This document shows positions 25,582 to 33,496 of a DNA stretch of 64,000 nt, piece after piece. Origin of the DNA: Candidatus Obscuribacterales bacterium (GTDB lineage Bacteria; Cyanobacteriota; Vampirovibrionia; Obscuribacterales; Obscuribacteraceae); assembly GCA_020634035.1 (NCBI GenBank), contig JACKCM010000001.1, positions 248,001-312,000 on the forward strand, written 5' to 3'. Made by a program: the position numbers and the translations under genes. The notes under the pieces were generated by a model. It made no database searches. It had not been told where the DNA came from and worked only from the letters and a program-made list of their open reading frames with translations. Position 1 is the stretch's first letter. Each line of letters begins with the position of its first letter.

Positions 25582-25896
25582 CTAGCCTCCCCACCCAGCT
25601 GCGCAGCCTCCAAAGTTATTTCGAATCACGATTGCTATCTCAAAAATGACAAACGGAAATGCAATCAGCAGAAATACCGAAAAGCTCTTCAAATTTCTAT
25701 AGTTGCTTATAGAAAACAAAATTGAACCGACCACTGCCAAGCTGGTCGTGATGCAGATAAACCAGGGTAAAACCCTTTCCTGGCTCCCATTAATATTCGA
25801 AGAAGCAATCACATATTCAAGAAATAGAAGTGCGACAAACGTGAGCAAGACAAAGGAAGTTGGAATAGACTTGCGCAGAATACTAAGGTTAGACAT
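25582..25896 (-). CDS. Small three-span membrane protein
   Basis: 104 residues with three hydrophobic segments (LTFVALLFLEYVIASS, WFICITTSLAVVGSILF, FLLIAFPFVIFEIAIVI), separated by short polar loops and ending in a Gly/Cys-rich tail (NNFGGCAAGWGG). The ATG at 25896 has GAGG 8 nt upstream; a TTG start 16 codons earlier is possible. The gene is AT-rich compared with the neighbouring operon. No family recognised. The IS3 element is inserted about 120 nt upstream of its start. Confidence 0.55.
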   Translation of the reverse strand: MSNLSILRKSIPTSFVLLTFVALLFLEYVIASSNINGSQERVLPWFICITTSLAVVGSILFSISNYRNLKSFSVFLLIAFPFVIFEIAIVIRNNFGGCAAGWGG

Positions 25897-26059
25897 TATT
25901 TTTGCCTCGAATTGGCCTACTTTACTATTCTCAGTCTTGCTCAATAATCAGGCAGTTTTAGAAAACATGGCAAAATCAAGCAGCGCCTAGAACTAAAATT
26001 GAGCGATATTATAGTGACCTTCCCCACTTTTGGTGGACAGCGGTCTAGACGGAAACGCT

Positions 26060-26956
26060 CTAGGCCGCTTTTTTACCTTTAAGCTCAAATTCCTCCGGTG
26101 TTAGATAATTCAGGGATGAATGAAGGCGCTGTTTGTTGTAAAAGATCTCGATGAATTCGAAGATGCTCAACTGCGCGTCTTTTCGGGTTTTGAAGTTGTG
26201 ATGGTAGATCAGCTCTGATTTGATCGTACCAAAGAAACTCTCCGCCACGGCATTATCCCAGCAATTGCCTTTTCTGCTCATGCTCTGTTCGCAGTCGTCT
26301 TTGCTGATAGCAGTTCGAAACAACTCGCTGGCATACTGTGAACCGCGGTCAGAGTGAATGATGGCAGGGCCTTCTGAGCCCCTTCGTGACCGACCCATTT
26401 CGTATGCAGAGACTACAAGCTCAGCATCGATTCGATCTGCCATCGCCCAACCAATAACCATTCTGGAGAACAAATCCAGAAAGACAGCTAGATACAGCCA
26501 TCCTTCTTGAGTTTCGACATACGTGATGTCGCCTACCCAGGCTTCGTTCGACTTGCTTACTTCAAATTTTCGGTCCAGTACGTTCGCTGATACCGGCATC
26601 TTGTGCCGTGAATCGGTGGTTGATTTGTACCGACGTTTTCTCTTTGGAGCAATGTTGTTCTTACTCATCAGCCTTTCGACTGTTTTTTTGTTTACCTTGA
26701 TACCACATTTGAGTAGCTTTTGATGCACCCTGGGCGAGCCGTAGGTCTTTCTCGAACCATCAAAAATCTCATGTATCTTCTCTAAGAGCTCTTGGCGCCT
26801 GATCTCGCGTTGGCTCTCCCTGCGATTTTTCCATTTGTAGAATCCAGAGCGACTTACTTTTAGCACTCTACAAAGTGTTTTCACTTTGTAGTTTTGCCGC
26901 TCTTCATCAATGAAGGCGTACCTTACTGCAGGGTCCTTGCAAAGTACGCCGCGGCC
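26060..26956 (-). CDS. IS3-family transposase OrfB (DDE integrase domain)
   Basis: This encodes the catalytic part of the transposase. It has an HTH-like N-terminus (VKTLCRVLKVSRSGFYKWK) and a DDE/RNase-H fold with GDITYV (Asp), IHSDRGSQY (Asp) and NAVAESFFGTIK (Glu). It ends in YNKQRLHSSLNYLTPEEFE, typical of the family. It is expressed as an OrfAB fusion by -1 slippage on A-AAA-AAG (plus-strand 26956-26962), after which this frame is read. An open frame in the same phase extends upstream to 27082 but there overlaps OrfA. The protein catalyses cut-and-circularise transposition of the element. Confidence 0.92.
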   Translation of the reverse strand, partial: GRGVLCKDPAVRYAFIDEERQNYKVKTLCRVLKVSRSGFYKWKNRRESQREIRRQELLEKIHEIFDGSRKTYGSPRVHQKLLKCGIKVNKKTVERLMSKNNIAPKRKRRYKSTTDSRHKMPVSANVLDRKFEVSKSNEAWVGDITYVETQEGWLYLAVFLDLFSRMVIGWAMADRIDAELVVSAYEMGRSRRGSEGPAIIHSDRGSQYASELFRTAISKDDCEQSMSRKGNCWDNAVAESFFGTIKSELIYHHNFKTRKDAQLSIFEFIEIFYNKQRLHSSLNYLTPEEFELKGKKAA

Positions 26957-27198
26957 TTTTTTAAAATCTCGTTCTCTTCTTTGAGCTCTTTGATTTCCTT
27001 CTGCAGTTTCAGGACTTCGTCCATTTCCCAGCTTCTTTCTAGTTTCTCGTTTGACTCTTTGATCCAGTTGCGAAGCTTCCATGCAGGGACACCCAGCTCT
27101 CTCGCTACCGAGGCGGCACTCTTTCCTGGCAGACTGGCTAACCTGACTGCCTCTTCCTTGAATGCATACGTATACTTCTTGCTCTTTTTGTTTGACAT
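26923..27198 (-). CDS. IS3-family transposase OrfA
   Basis: 91 residues with a helix-turn-helix of the Tnp_1 type (KEEAVRLASLPGKSAASVARE, then GVPAWKLRNWIKE) and a leucine-zipper-like coiled coil (LQKEIKELKEENEILKKAA). It binds the terminal inverted repeats and, when fused to OrfB by frameshifting near its end, forms the active transposase. The ATG at 27198 follows AAGGAGAAAACC, a strong ribosome-binding site. Confidence 0.9.
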   Translation of the reverse strand: MSNKKSKKYTYAFKEEAVRLASLPGKSAASVARELGVPAWKLRNWIKESNEKLERSWEMDEVLKLQKEIKELKEENEILKKAAAYFARTLQ

Positions 27199-27315
27199 GG
27201 TTTTCTCCTTTGTGATTTTACATCAGGAGCATCCTCTGTCCAAAACCGTGTCTACCAAATCTGGGGAGGCCCATAGTAATAATACAGAAACTTGTACTAG
27301 GATATGCAGTATAAA

Positions 27316-28122
27316 ATGAAGAAAACAACAATTTGGGTAGTCCTTTGCTTCGCCAATCTATTCCATCCAGTCGCAGCAGTGGAAAATGATTCGAACTATA
27401 AAAATTTGACCGGCAAACAACGTTTGGAGTTGATAACAAGGTTGTTCGAAAAATCCCAAAGTGGCTCTGTGCTATCTACAACTGAACAAAACTTTCTAAA
27501 GCATTATCTAACCCCGAAGGAAAACCTCGCAATAATTGACTTGAGAATGAAATTGCGAAAAGAAAAGGGGATTGATGTTGATTTTTATAGACAAAGCAAT
27601 GATCTAAGCAAGTGCAATATCATTTTCAAAGGCTACCCACTTTCAATTTTACCTAGCCACTTTGCACAATCTGAAAAACTATCCAGTCAACCGTTTAAAA
27701 TGTACACTGGAAATGAACCTGGAATGCAAGAGAAATCGGAACAAATGCAACGGGTTAGAAAACTGCGATTTTTAAATCGTATTGATGATAATCGTTGTGT
27801 TGCAGTGATTGACGTCAATTCAGGCAATCAATCTATTTTGAATCCACGTTGGCATGACAAAATCCTCTACGGCCCAATTCCGGAAAACGATCAGATAACT
27901 TTAGAGCAAGCAAAAATATTGTGGGGAGATGAAAAAGCTAATAGCGACTTAAGTTCAGATAGCGTGGAAGTAACTTACAAATTAGTATCTGGCCATCCTT
28001 TGCACGGACACAAAAGAGCCTACTATTATTTAGACTTAGCTTTTAAAGATAAAAAATTGAAAAAATACAAGATAAGAAGTGCAGAATTATGTAATCAGGA
28101 CAATTGGATTATTGTCAAATAA
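27316..28122 (+). CDS. Secreted hypothetical protein, AT-rich
   Basis: 268 residues from the ATG at 27316. The N-terminus is a signal peptide (MKKTTIWVVLCFANLFHPVAAVE; cleavage likely after AAA or VAA). The mature part is Lys/Asn/Ser-rich, with no recognised domain and only a few cysteines. Base composition and codon use are far more AT-rich than in its neighbours, which suggests recent transfer. The IS3 element ends 42 nt upstream of the start, so the native promoter has been displaced or interrupted. A 12-bp-stem hairpin follows the stop. Confidence 0.65.
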   Translation: MKKTTIWVVLCFANLFHPVAAVENDSNYKNLTGKQRLELITRLFEKSQSGSVLSTTEQNFLKHYLTPKENLAIIDLRMKLRKEKGIDVDFYRQSNDLSKCNIIFKGYPLSILPSHFAQSEKLSSQPFKMYTGNEPGMQEKSEQMQRVRKLRFLNRIDDNRCVAVIDVNSGNQSILNPRWHDKILYGPIPENDQITLEQAKILWGDEKANSDLSSDSVEVTYKLVSGHPLHGHKRAYYYLDLAFKDKKLKKYKIRSAELCNQDNWIIVK

Positions 28123-28129
28123 CAAGAAA

Positions 28130-28161
28130 GTAGGAAGCTTCATTCCAGTGAAGCTTCCTAC
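28130..28161 (+). terminator. Hairpin after the secreted-protein gene
   Basis: GTAGGAAGCTTC pairs with GAAGCTTCCTAC around ATTCCAGT. It lacks a T-run, so termination would be weak or Rho-assisted. Confidence 0.6.
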
Positions 28162-28376
28162 AGCAAACAATCGCCAATTCGGAAGAAAAGCTGAAAACGC
28201 AACAGTAAGTAAAATTTCGGCATATCAACTTGTCCTTTTAGGATCATTACAGGCGGTGTCATGACCCATGCGGTTGATATGACAACCAGGACTTATCCCC
28301 GCACCAGACTCTTAACAGAATAATCGCCGGAACAGTGCCAACTATGGGGCTAGAGCGATATTTACACCAACCGGGA

Positions 28377-28685
28377 CTAGCCCCACATATAGTACCACCC
28401 GCCACGCTCGAAGTTGTCCCGGTCCTTCTGCTCTCGCTTCTGCTTCTCCCTGGTCTCTTTCATCTTCTCTTCTGCCTTGGTGCCCTCATTCTCAAAGCCG
28501 ATCATCTGATCCAGCTCCCAGTGCTCCGCTCTCGATATCTTCTCGTCCAACTCTTTTACTGCCCTGTCCATGTCTTCCCGGCTGTCTTTCAGATGGTCCC
28601 TTTTGTCCGTCAACTCTATCGCCCTTACAAAGTCCGATGCCAGATCGGCCTGCACCTTGAACAGTCCCACTACAGGATTTCTCAA
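28377..28685 (-). CDS. Possible small coiled-coil protein
   Basis: A 102-codon ORF starting at TTG with a highly charged helical product (DHLKDSREDMDRAVKELDEK, then KAEEKMKETREKQKREQKDRD) and a Gly/Trp/Tyr C-terminus (RGGWYYMWG). The charge pattern looks real, whereas the overlapping plus ORF (28335-28877) is a low-information antisense read that also runs into the cytidine deaminase gene. No ATG is available, and GAGGTG lies about 13 nt upstream. It is divergent from the deaminase. Function unknown. Confidence 0.42.
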   Translation of the reverse strand: MRNPVVGLFKVQADLASDFVRAIELTDKRDHLKDSREDMDRAVKELDEKISRAEHWELDQMIGFENEGTKAEEKMKETREKQKREQKDRDNFERGGWYYMWG

Positions 28686-28750
28686 ATGCAGATATTCACC
28701 TCGCCAAAATCATGCTATAAAATGTTCGTCTTAAGGAGAACCGTTTCCAA

Positions 28751-29203
28751 ATGTCTGCCATATCTCAGAAGAAAGTCATCCCTTATCAGGAACTGGATCC
28801 AAAGATACAGAGCCTGGTCGATACAGCGCATGACTATGCCGCCAGAGCCTACTGTCCTTACTCGCGATTCCCAGTAGGCGCCGCAGTAATGGCCGCCAAT
28901 GCCGATGGAGAAGAGAAACAGTTCGGCGGATTCAATGTCGAGAATGCTTCTTACGGTGGATCGGTCTGTGCTGAGCGCACTGCCATATTCTCTGCCGTTC
29001 TGGAAGGCTATAAGAACCTCAAAAGCGTAGCGGTTGTTTGCGCCGAAAGCCCGGGCAGCTCGCCTTGCGGCTTCTGTCGCCAGGTAATGAGAGAGTTCGG
29101 AAAGAACGCAACAATCTATGTTGTTGCCGACACCGCTCGCGGTGTCACAGAATGGACCATGGATGAGTTGCTGCCAAACTCCTTTGGTCCGGAAGATCTT
29201 TGA
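28751..29203 (+). CDS. cdd: Cytidine deaminase
   Basis: 150 residues. Both zinc-binding motifs of the CDA family are present: NASYGGSVCAERTAIFSAV (Cys-Ala-Glu, with the catalytic Glu) and SPCGFCRQVMREFG (the two Cys ligands). It deaminates cytidine and deoxycytidine to uridine and deoxyuridine in pyrimidine salvage. Length and motif spacing fit the homotetrameric bacterial type. AAGGAG is followed 12 nt later by the ATG at 28751. The next gene downstream begins 38 nt after its stop. Confidence 0.93.
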   Translation: MSAISQKKVIPYQELDPKIQSLVDTAHDYAARAYCPYSRFPVGAAVMAANADGEEKQFGGFNVENASYGGSVCAERTAIFSAVLEGYKNLKSVAVVCAESPGSSPCGFCRQVMREFGKNATIYVVADTARGVTEWTMDELLPNSFGPEDL

Positions 29204-29241
29204 TAGCAAAACACTATTTAGAATTCGAGGAACCACTAAAA

Positions 29242-29706
29242 ATGAAGTTTCTGCTCTTGAGTGTTTTCATATCTTTGTTGCTTCCCCTTCCAGGCTTCAG
29301 CTCAAGCAAAATAGATAGCAAAAAGGATCCTTATGCCGCAATTCCAGCGCCGAATACAACCTTCAAAGGTTCCACATATACCGTGCTGCTAATGCCTAAA
29401 ACTCCTATACTAGATGACCTTCGATATGATGAGCGGTCAGCCTTAGAACGCATCTCAAAGCAAAAGCTACTAATCTTTCTGTCGAACAGACGCCTCTTGC
29501 GGGAGACAGCAAAGCAAAATCCAGAAGTAAAGCCCGACCCAAAAGAACGGATTGATAATGCCGCCTTTGACCAGGTAGTAATGGTGAATAAAGCTGAAAG
29601 CCGGCAGAAACAGTATCGCAAGGGCAAGAAAAAGAAAGATGACGGCCGGTCGAGGCAGTTTTTCGGCATAGCCTTTTACAAAAAAAACGATAACCGAAGG
29701 GGTTAG
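29242..29706 (+). CDS. Small secreted protein, overlapping the convergent GT87 gene
   Basis: 154 residues with a signal peptide (MKFLLLSVFISLLLPLPGFSSS) and a Lys/Arg-rich, mostly polar mature part. The last 79 codons (29470-29706) lie antisense to the end of the glycosyltransferase gene. Either the two genes truly overlap tail-to-tail, or the original stop was lost. I start at 29242 because GAGGA lies 9 nt upstream and it opens the signal peptide. No family recognised. Confidence 0.5.
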   Translation: MKFLLLSVFISLLLPLPGFSSSKIDSKKDPYAAIPAPNTTFKGSTYTVLLMPKTPILDDLRYDERSALERISKQKLLIFLSNRRLLRETAKQNPEVKPDPKERIDNAAFDQVVMVNKAESRQKQYRKGKKKKDDGRSRQFFGIAFYKKNDNRRG

Positions 29707-30648
29707 AAGAAGCCAGTCATAGACATGTACATACGGACTGAACAAAAGAGCTGCGGGAATAGACACTAGTATCGAGCGTTCAAATATGCTGTCGCCGGCG
29801 ACTCTAGCCTGTCTGAATAGATAAAGAAGCACAAGCAGATAAACAGGAAGCGACAGGGTATTCATCAAAGAAGATGCTGCCGGAAACAAAAGACGGATCT
29901 GGTCCCGAAGGGTCGGCGTAATGTGTTCTTGGACAATCAGATTTGTCTGTACATGACCATAGTATGAGTTTAGACCCTCAAAGCCGATCATGTAGAAGGC
30001 GCTCAACAGAAGCACCACAGCCATCGACAGAAGAACAATCAGTTCGCGATAGCGACGCCCTCCGGCAAGAAAAGCTGTTTGAGGCAAAAGCAGATGCGGT
30101 TTGCATAGAAAGGGAAGCAGCGCGATTGCAGATAGCCAGGGACGATTGAGACGCTCACAAAGAATGAAGGCAGAATAGCCTAGAAGCAGCACCGGCCCAA
30201 TTTGCCCTATTCTCAAGGACTCGAAGACAGGACCACTGATGCATGTAAAAGCCCAGATCATAAGAGCGCTTTTCAGACTTAGCTGAAGTCCTTTTACAAG
30301 GAGGAAAATACTGGCTAGAGTACAGATTAAAAGAAAGACGAACCATAAGAAGAACGAGTGCTGAAGCGGAAGCAAATGGACAGGAAGAAGCAATGGCACC
30401 GCCATCGGTGCCAGATAAAACCCTACAATTCGCTCGCTCATTTGAGGGAAAAACTGATTTTGAGCCATTTCATAGCGACTGAGATTATAAATATCAGCAC
30501 CGCATCCATGGGTAACCATCCAGGAGACTGTGTAATACTCTGGAAAATCGCTGAATTTACTGAGATATTTGAAAGAGCCGAATAACATAATGCCCGGTAT
30601 AACCGGGGCAAGGACGGCATAGAAAATCGGCAAAAAACGCTTGATCAA
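29470..30648 (-). CDS. Membrane glycosyltransferase, GT87/DUF2029-like
   Basis: 392 residues with about ten hydrophobic segments. The first loop after helix 1 carries acidic and aromatic residues (FSDFPEYYTVSWMVTHGCGADIYN), where GT-C enzymes keep their catalytic Asp. SLRIGQIGPVLLLGYS and LLPFLCKPHLLL are typical of the GT87/mannosyltransferase group (Asn/Gly-Gln-Ile-Gly and Lys-Pro-His). Such enzymes transfer mannose-like sugars from polyprenyl phosphate donors outside the cytoplasm. The start appears to be TTG at 30648. The substrate is unknown. It converges on and overlaps the ORF at 29242. Confidence 0.75.
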   Translation of the reverse strand: MIKRFLPIFYAVLAPVIPGIMLFGSFKYLSKFSDFPEYYTVSWMVTHGCGADIYNLSRYEMAQNQFFPQMSERIVGFYLAPMAVPLLLPVHLLPLQHSFFLWFVFLLICTLASIFLLVKGLQLSLKSALMIWAFTCISGPVFESLRIGQIGPVLLLGYSAFILCERLNRPWLSAIALLPFLCKPHLLLPQTAFLAGGRRYRELIVLLSMAVVLLLSAFYMIGFEGLNSYYGHVQTNLIVQEHITPTLRDQIRLLFPAASSLMNTLSLPVYLLVLLYLFRQARVAGDSIFERSILVSIPAALLFSPYVHVYDWLLLTPSVIVFFVKGYAEKLPRPAVIFLFLALAILFLPAFSFIHHYYLVKGGIINPFFWVGLYFWILLCCLPQEASVRQKD

Positions 30649-31074
30649 AACCTATTAAAAAAACAGCAGAGACCTCAATTCTAAACCTCTGCTAGCCGCG
30701 TTAACTAGTTGAACACCTGAAATTAGTTTTGACTGTCTCAAGGTTACAAAGAGAAGCAAAGCTCAAACCTTCTGCGTACATTACCATCAACTCCGCTTGA
30801 CATCCACTTGAAACAAGACAGTGAAATCAAACTCTACACAGGTTTTGCGAAAAGGAAGCTTAACGATACTTGTAAAGAACCCTACTGAATTCATAGTCTT
30901 GTCAAGTCACTTTGTTCTTTTTTTGAATTCCGAGATTTAGTTCCAGCCACCGATACGCCCATAACACCCGTCACCTCCCTCCGCCACCTCGTGGTGCGAT
31001 GGAAGTGCACGACAGTTCTGCGGCGTTCTCAAAAGTGTCGGACTAGTCTCTATCAACCGAACCAGGACCTTCCC
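30649..31074. other. Divergent spacer upstream of the NAD salvage operon
   Basis: 426 bases. The left half is AT-rich and should hold the promoters of the divergent GT87 and NAD salvage units. The last 140 bases are GC-rich and would be the operon leader. CAGGACC lies just before the ATG at 31075. I see no element copy or hairpin that can be assigned with confidence. Confidence 0.4.
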
Positions 31075-33366
31075 ATGGCAATGAAAATTGGCATTTACGG
31101 AGGGAAGTTCGACCCTATCCATATCGGACACTTGATCTGCGCGGAGTGGACCCGAGAGCACTTCGGTCTCGACAAGGTCTTGTTCATCACCAGCGCCAGC
31201 CCACCCCACAAGAAAACCGGGGTACTGGACGCTGAGCTGAGGCACGAGATGGTCGAAGCCGCCGTCGCTCCGAACTGCTATTTCGAAGCCTGCGACATCG
31301 AGCTTCGAAGAGAAGGACCCTCTTACACCCTTCTCACCGTCCGCGAACTCAAGGAGAAGTATGGAGATTCGGCTGAACTCTACCTGATGATTAGCGCTGA
31401 GTATCTCGACCCCGAGAATGCCTGGCGCATCGACAGGTGGAAAGGAGCCGACGAGCTTCTCGAACTTGTGACTTTGATGGTTTTTCCGAGAGACGACATG
31501 GGGCTCGACAAAATTGAGGAATGGTCGAAAGACATTCCCCAGGCGAGAATCCAGTCTCTCACATGCCCCACTCCCCCGGTTTCCAGCACGCTGATCCGGG
31601 AGCGAGTGAGCAAGTTCCAGTCAATCTGGTACATGGTAACGCCGGAAGTCTGGCACATCATCCGAGACAAACGGCATTATCTTCCACAGGATGCGACACC
31701 ACCCGAGAAGTACTACGGGCGGTGCGCAGCCGACAACCCCGAAGACAGGCATCTTACTATGAGCAAACCCGAAACCGCACGTAGACCAACCGGCCAGGCC
31801 ACCGCTCTTCACGTTCCTGAGCAAGGAGCCGGTACGGACATGGAAGCTTTCTTCGCCGCCAAGCGCATCGCCATGCGAGAGGAGTTCTTCGCTCGCATGT
31901 TTGCCCTGGGCGGATTTATCGGCGCCACCGACACCTACAAAAGGACGATGTGGGCAGCCGTTCCTGATTTCGCGCTGGCCGATGCCGCCTATCATCTGAC
32001 CCTGCGCAAGGGTCTCGATGAAGAAGGCGCCGGTGACCAGCTCATCATGGCGGGCCACGAAGCCATGATGGCTCAGTGGTTCCACCGTCCGCTCAAGCGG
32101 ACCGACATCGAACTCTCCCGGCACTGGTCCCTGACGCGCTCCAGTGTCAAGGCTTTTCCCAGCGAACTCTGGGACTCGATTCTCGCCGGACAAGAGGGCG
32201 AAGACATCCATCTTCCCATCGACATCTGGGGCTTCCCGGGCGGACAGACCTTCATCAAGGGTGTGCCCTGCCTGAGCTTCGAGAACGGTCCCGGCGGAGC
32301 AATCTCTTATCTGGAGCCGGCGATGTGCCGCTACTTCGCTCCGATTATCCAGGCCACCAAGGCACGGCTGATGAAGGCTGCCACCGACCGTGATGCCGAA
32401 TTCGGCTTGCGGGCGGCGGTCAACGAGCAGGCCAATCTGATTCTGCTCCTGGCTCGCTATGTCGGCAGCCGCGCCGGTCTCACCTCGAACGACACGGCGG
32501 AGTTCCTCTATCCGGAACTCTTCAAGTCAATCGGCACCATCGGTCACGAGATGATGTGCGCCAACCAGACCCTGGACAAGTCTCTTGCCCAGGCCGAGTA
32601 CGAGATGATGGACCGCTTCGTTACAAGAATGGGCACCGCGTCTCTGCTCTGCGACCTGGTCGACGCCGAGACCATCGGACTCGAAAACGCCCTGCGTGTC
32701 ATCTCCGAACACACGGAGACAACCAGGGTCGGTGTCCGCGTCGACTCCGGCAACATCGAGGAGCAGTGCGCTCTCTACTTCGAGCAGATGAAAGGACGAG
32801 GCATCGAGCCCCGCACCATCGTCTTCGAAGATGAGGTCAATCCCCAGACCGTCAGCCGGGTCTACGCCTACTTCAAGAAGCGAACTGGAATCGAGCCCAC
32901 AATGCTCTTCCCGGGAGCCGGCGGCTACTGGTGGCGTTCGGTTCACCGCGACACGGTGTCTGCTGCCTTCAAACGCAGCTCGACCAACGGCAATCCGAAC
33001 CTGAAGTTCTCCAACACTCCCGGCAAGGAGTCGCTGCCTGGTCGCCTGCGCGTTTACGCCCAGGATGACCTCCTGGTAGTGGCAGACGCGTCGGAGACCA
33101 TCGAGGGAACCCCGCTTTTCGTCAAGCTCGTCGACCAGGGCAGGATCGTTCACCACGAATCCTTCGAGCTCCAGGCTGACCGGGCTGATTCGACCTGGGA
33201 CAAGTATCGCGGCTTTGTCCTCTCGGACAAGGTCCAGGCCTGGAAGGACGCCTACGCCGAGAAACGCGCCCAGGAAGTGGCAGCCGCCAGACAACGTCTG
33301 ACCGGCAAGAAGCCCCGGAGACGGTCGCGCAAAGGTGCCGGCCGCAACAACGTCAAGACTGCCTAG
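31075..33366 (+). CDS. nadD-pncB: Fused nicotinate-mononucleotide adenylyltransferase and nicotinate phosphoribosyltransferase
   Basis: 763 residues from the ATG at 31075 (the ORF opens earlier, but the extra 28 codons are polar and lack a ribosome-binding site). Residues 1-210 are NadD-like: GIYGGKFDPIHIGHL with the HxGH nucleotidyl-transfer motif at 16-19, and SSTLIR at 170-175. Residues about 240-735 are a nicotinate phosphoribosyltransferase: IKGVPCLSFENGPGGA, GHEMMCANQTLD, GVRVDSGN (PRPP/ribose phosphate site) and LKFSNTPGKESLPGR. The C-terminus is a basic tail (KKPRRRSRKGAGRNN). Together the halves convert nicotinate plus PRPP to NaMN and then to NaAD. An ATG at residue 229 in the linker could allow separate synthesis of the second half. 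First gene of the salvage operon. Confidence 0.88.
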   Translation: MAMKIGIYGGKFDPIHIGHLICAEWTREHFGLDKVLFITSASPPHKKTGVLDAELRHEMVEAAVAPNCYFEACDIELRREGPSYTLLTVRELKEKYGDSAELYLMISAEYLDPENAWRIDRWKGADELLELVTLMVFPRDDMGLDKIEEWSKDIPQARIQSLTCPTPPVSSTLIRERVSKFQSIWYMVTPEVWHIIRDKRHYLPQDATPPEKYYGRCAADNPEDRHLTMSKPETARRPTGQATALHVPEQGAGTDMEAFFAAKRIAMREEFFARMFALGGFIGATDTYKRTMWAAVPDFALADAAYHLTLRKGLDEEGAGDQLIMAGHEAMMAQWFHRPLKRTDIELSRHWSLTRSSVKAFPSELWDSILAGQEGEDIHLPIDIWGFPGGQTFIKGVPCLSFENGPGGAISYLEPAMCRYFAPIIQATKARLMKAATDRDAEFGLRAAVNEQANLILLLARYVGSRAGLTSNDTAEFLYPELFKSIGTIGHEMMCANQTLDKSLAQAEYEMMDRFVTRMGTASLLCDLVDAETIGLENALRVISEHTETTRVGVRVDSGNIEEQCALYFEQMKGRGIEPRTIVFEDEVNPQTVSRVYAYFKKRTGIEPTMLFPGAGGYWWRSVHRDTVSAAFKRSSTNGNPNLKFSNTPGKESLPGRLRVYAQDDLLVVADASETIEGTPLFVKLVDQGRIVHHESFELQADRADSTWDKYRGFVLSDKVQAWKDAYAEKRAQEVAAARQRLTGKKPRRRSRKGAGRNNVKTA

Positions 33367-33374
33367 AAATCGGT

Positions 33375-33432
33375 CAAATCGGGAAGATTGACTCTGGTCT
33401 GTCACAACGGACCGGGTCGAATCTTCCCGATG
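33375..33432 (+). terminator. Intercistronic stem-loop, no T-run
   Basis: TCGGGAAGATT pairs with AATCTTCCCGA around a 36-nt interior. It sits between the nadD-pncB fusion gene and prs and may be an mRNA processing or stability structure. Confidence 0.65.
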
Positions 33433-33496
33433 CTCCCGGCGCCTTCCAAAGCCGCCGGGGACCGTTCGAAGCAGCGTTTAGCAAAGGTATCGAACA

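Larger units (their letters stand above)
26015..27273. mobile_element. IS3-family insertion sequence, apparently intact
   Basis: 1259 bp bounded by imperfect 25-bp terminal inverted repeats (26015-26039 and 27249-27273), each starting 5'-TG and matching at about 17 of 25 positions. A 3-bp direct repeat TAG flanks it (26012-26014 and 27274-27276), as expected for IS3-family target duplication. It carries overlapping orfA and orfB on the minus strand, joined by an A-AAA-AAG slippery site. Both frames are open, so it may be active or recently arrived. Confidence 0.9.

Noticed and set aside
28335..28877. 180-codon plus-strand ORF across the cytidine deaminase start
   Set aside because: It runs out of frame into cdd and opposes the better-looking coiled-coil frame 28377-28685.
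31759..33366. Treating nicotinate phosphoribosyltransferase as a separate gene starting at 31759
   Set aside because: The reading frame is continuous with NadD and the ATG has no clear ribosome-binding site, so a fusion is the simplest reading. An internal start is kept as a possibility.
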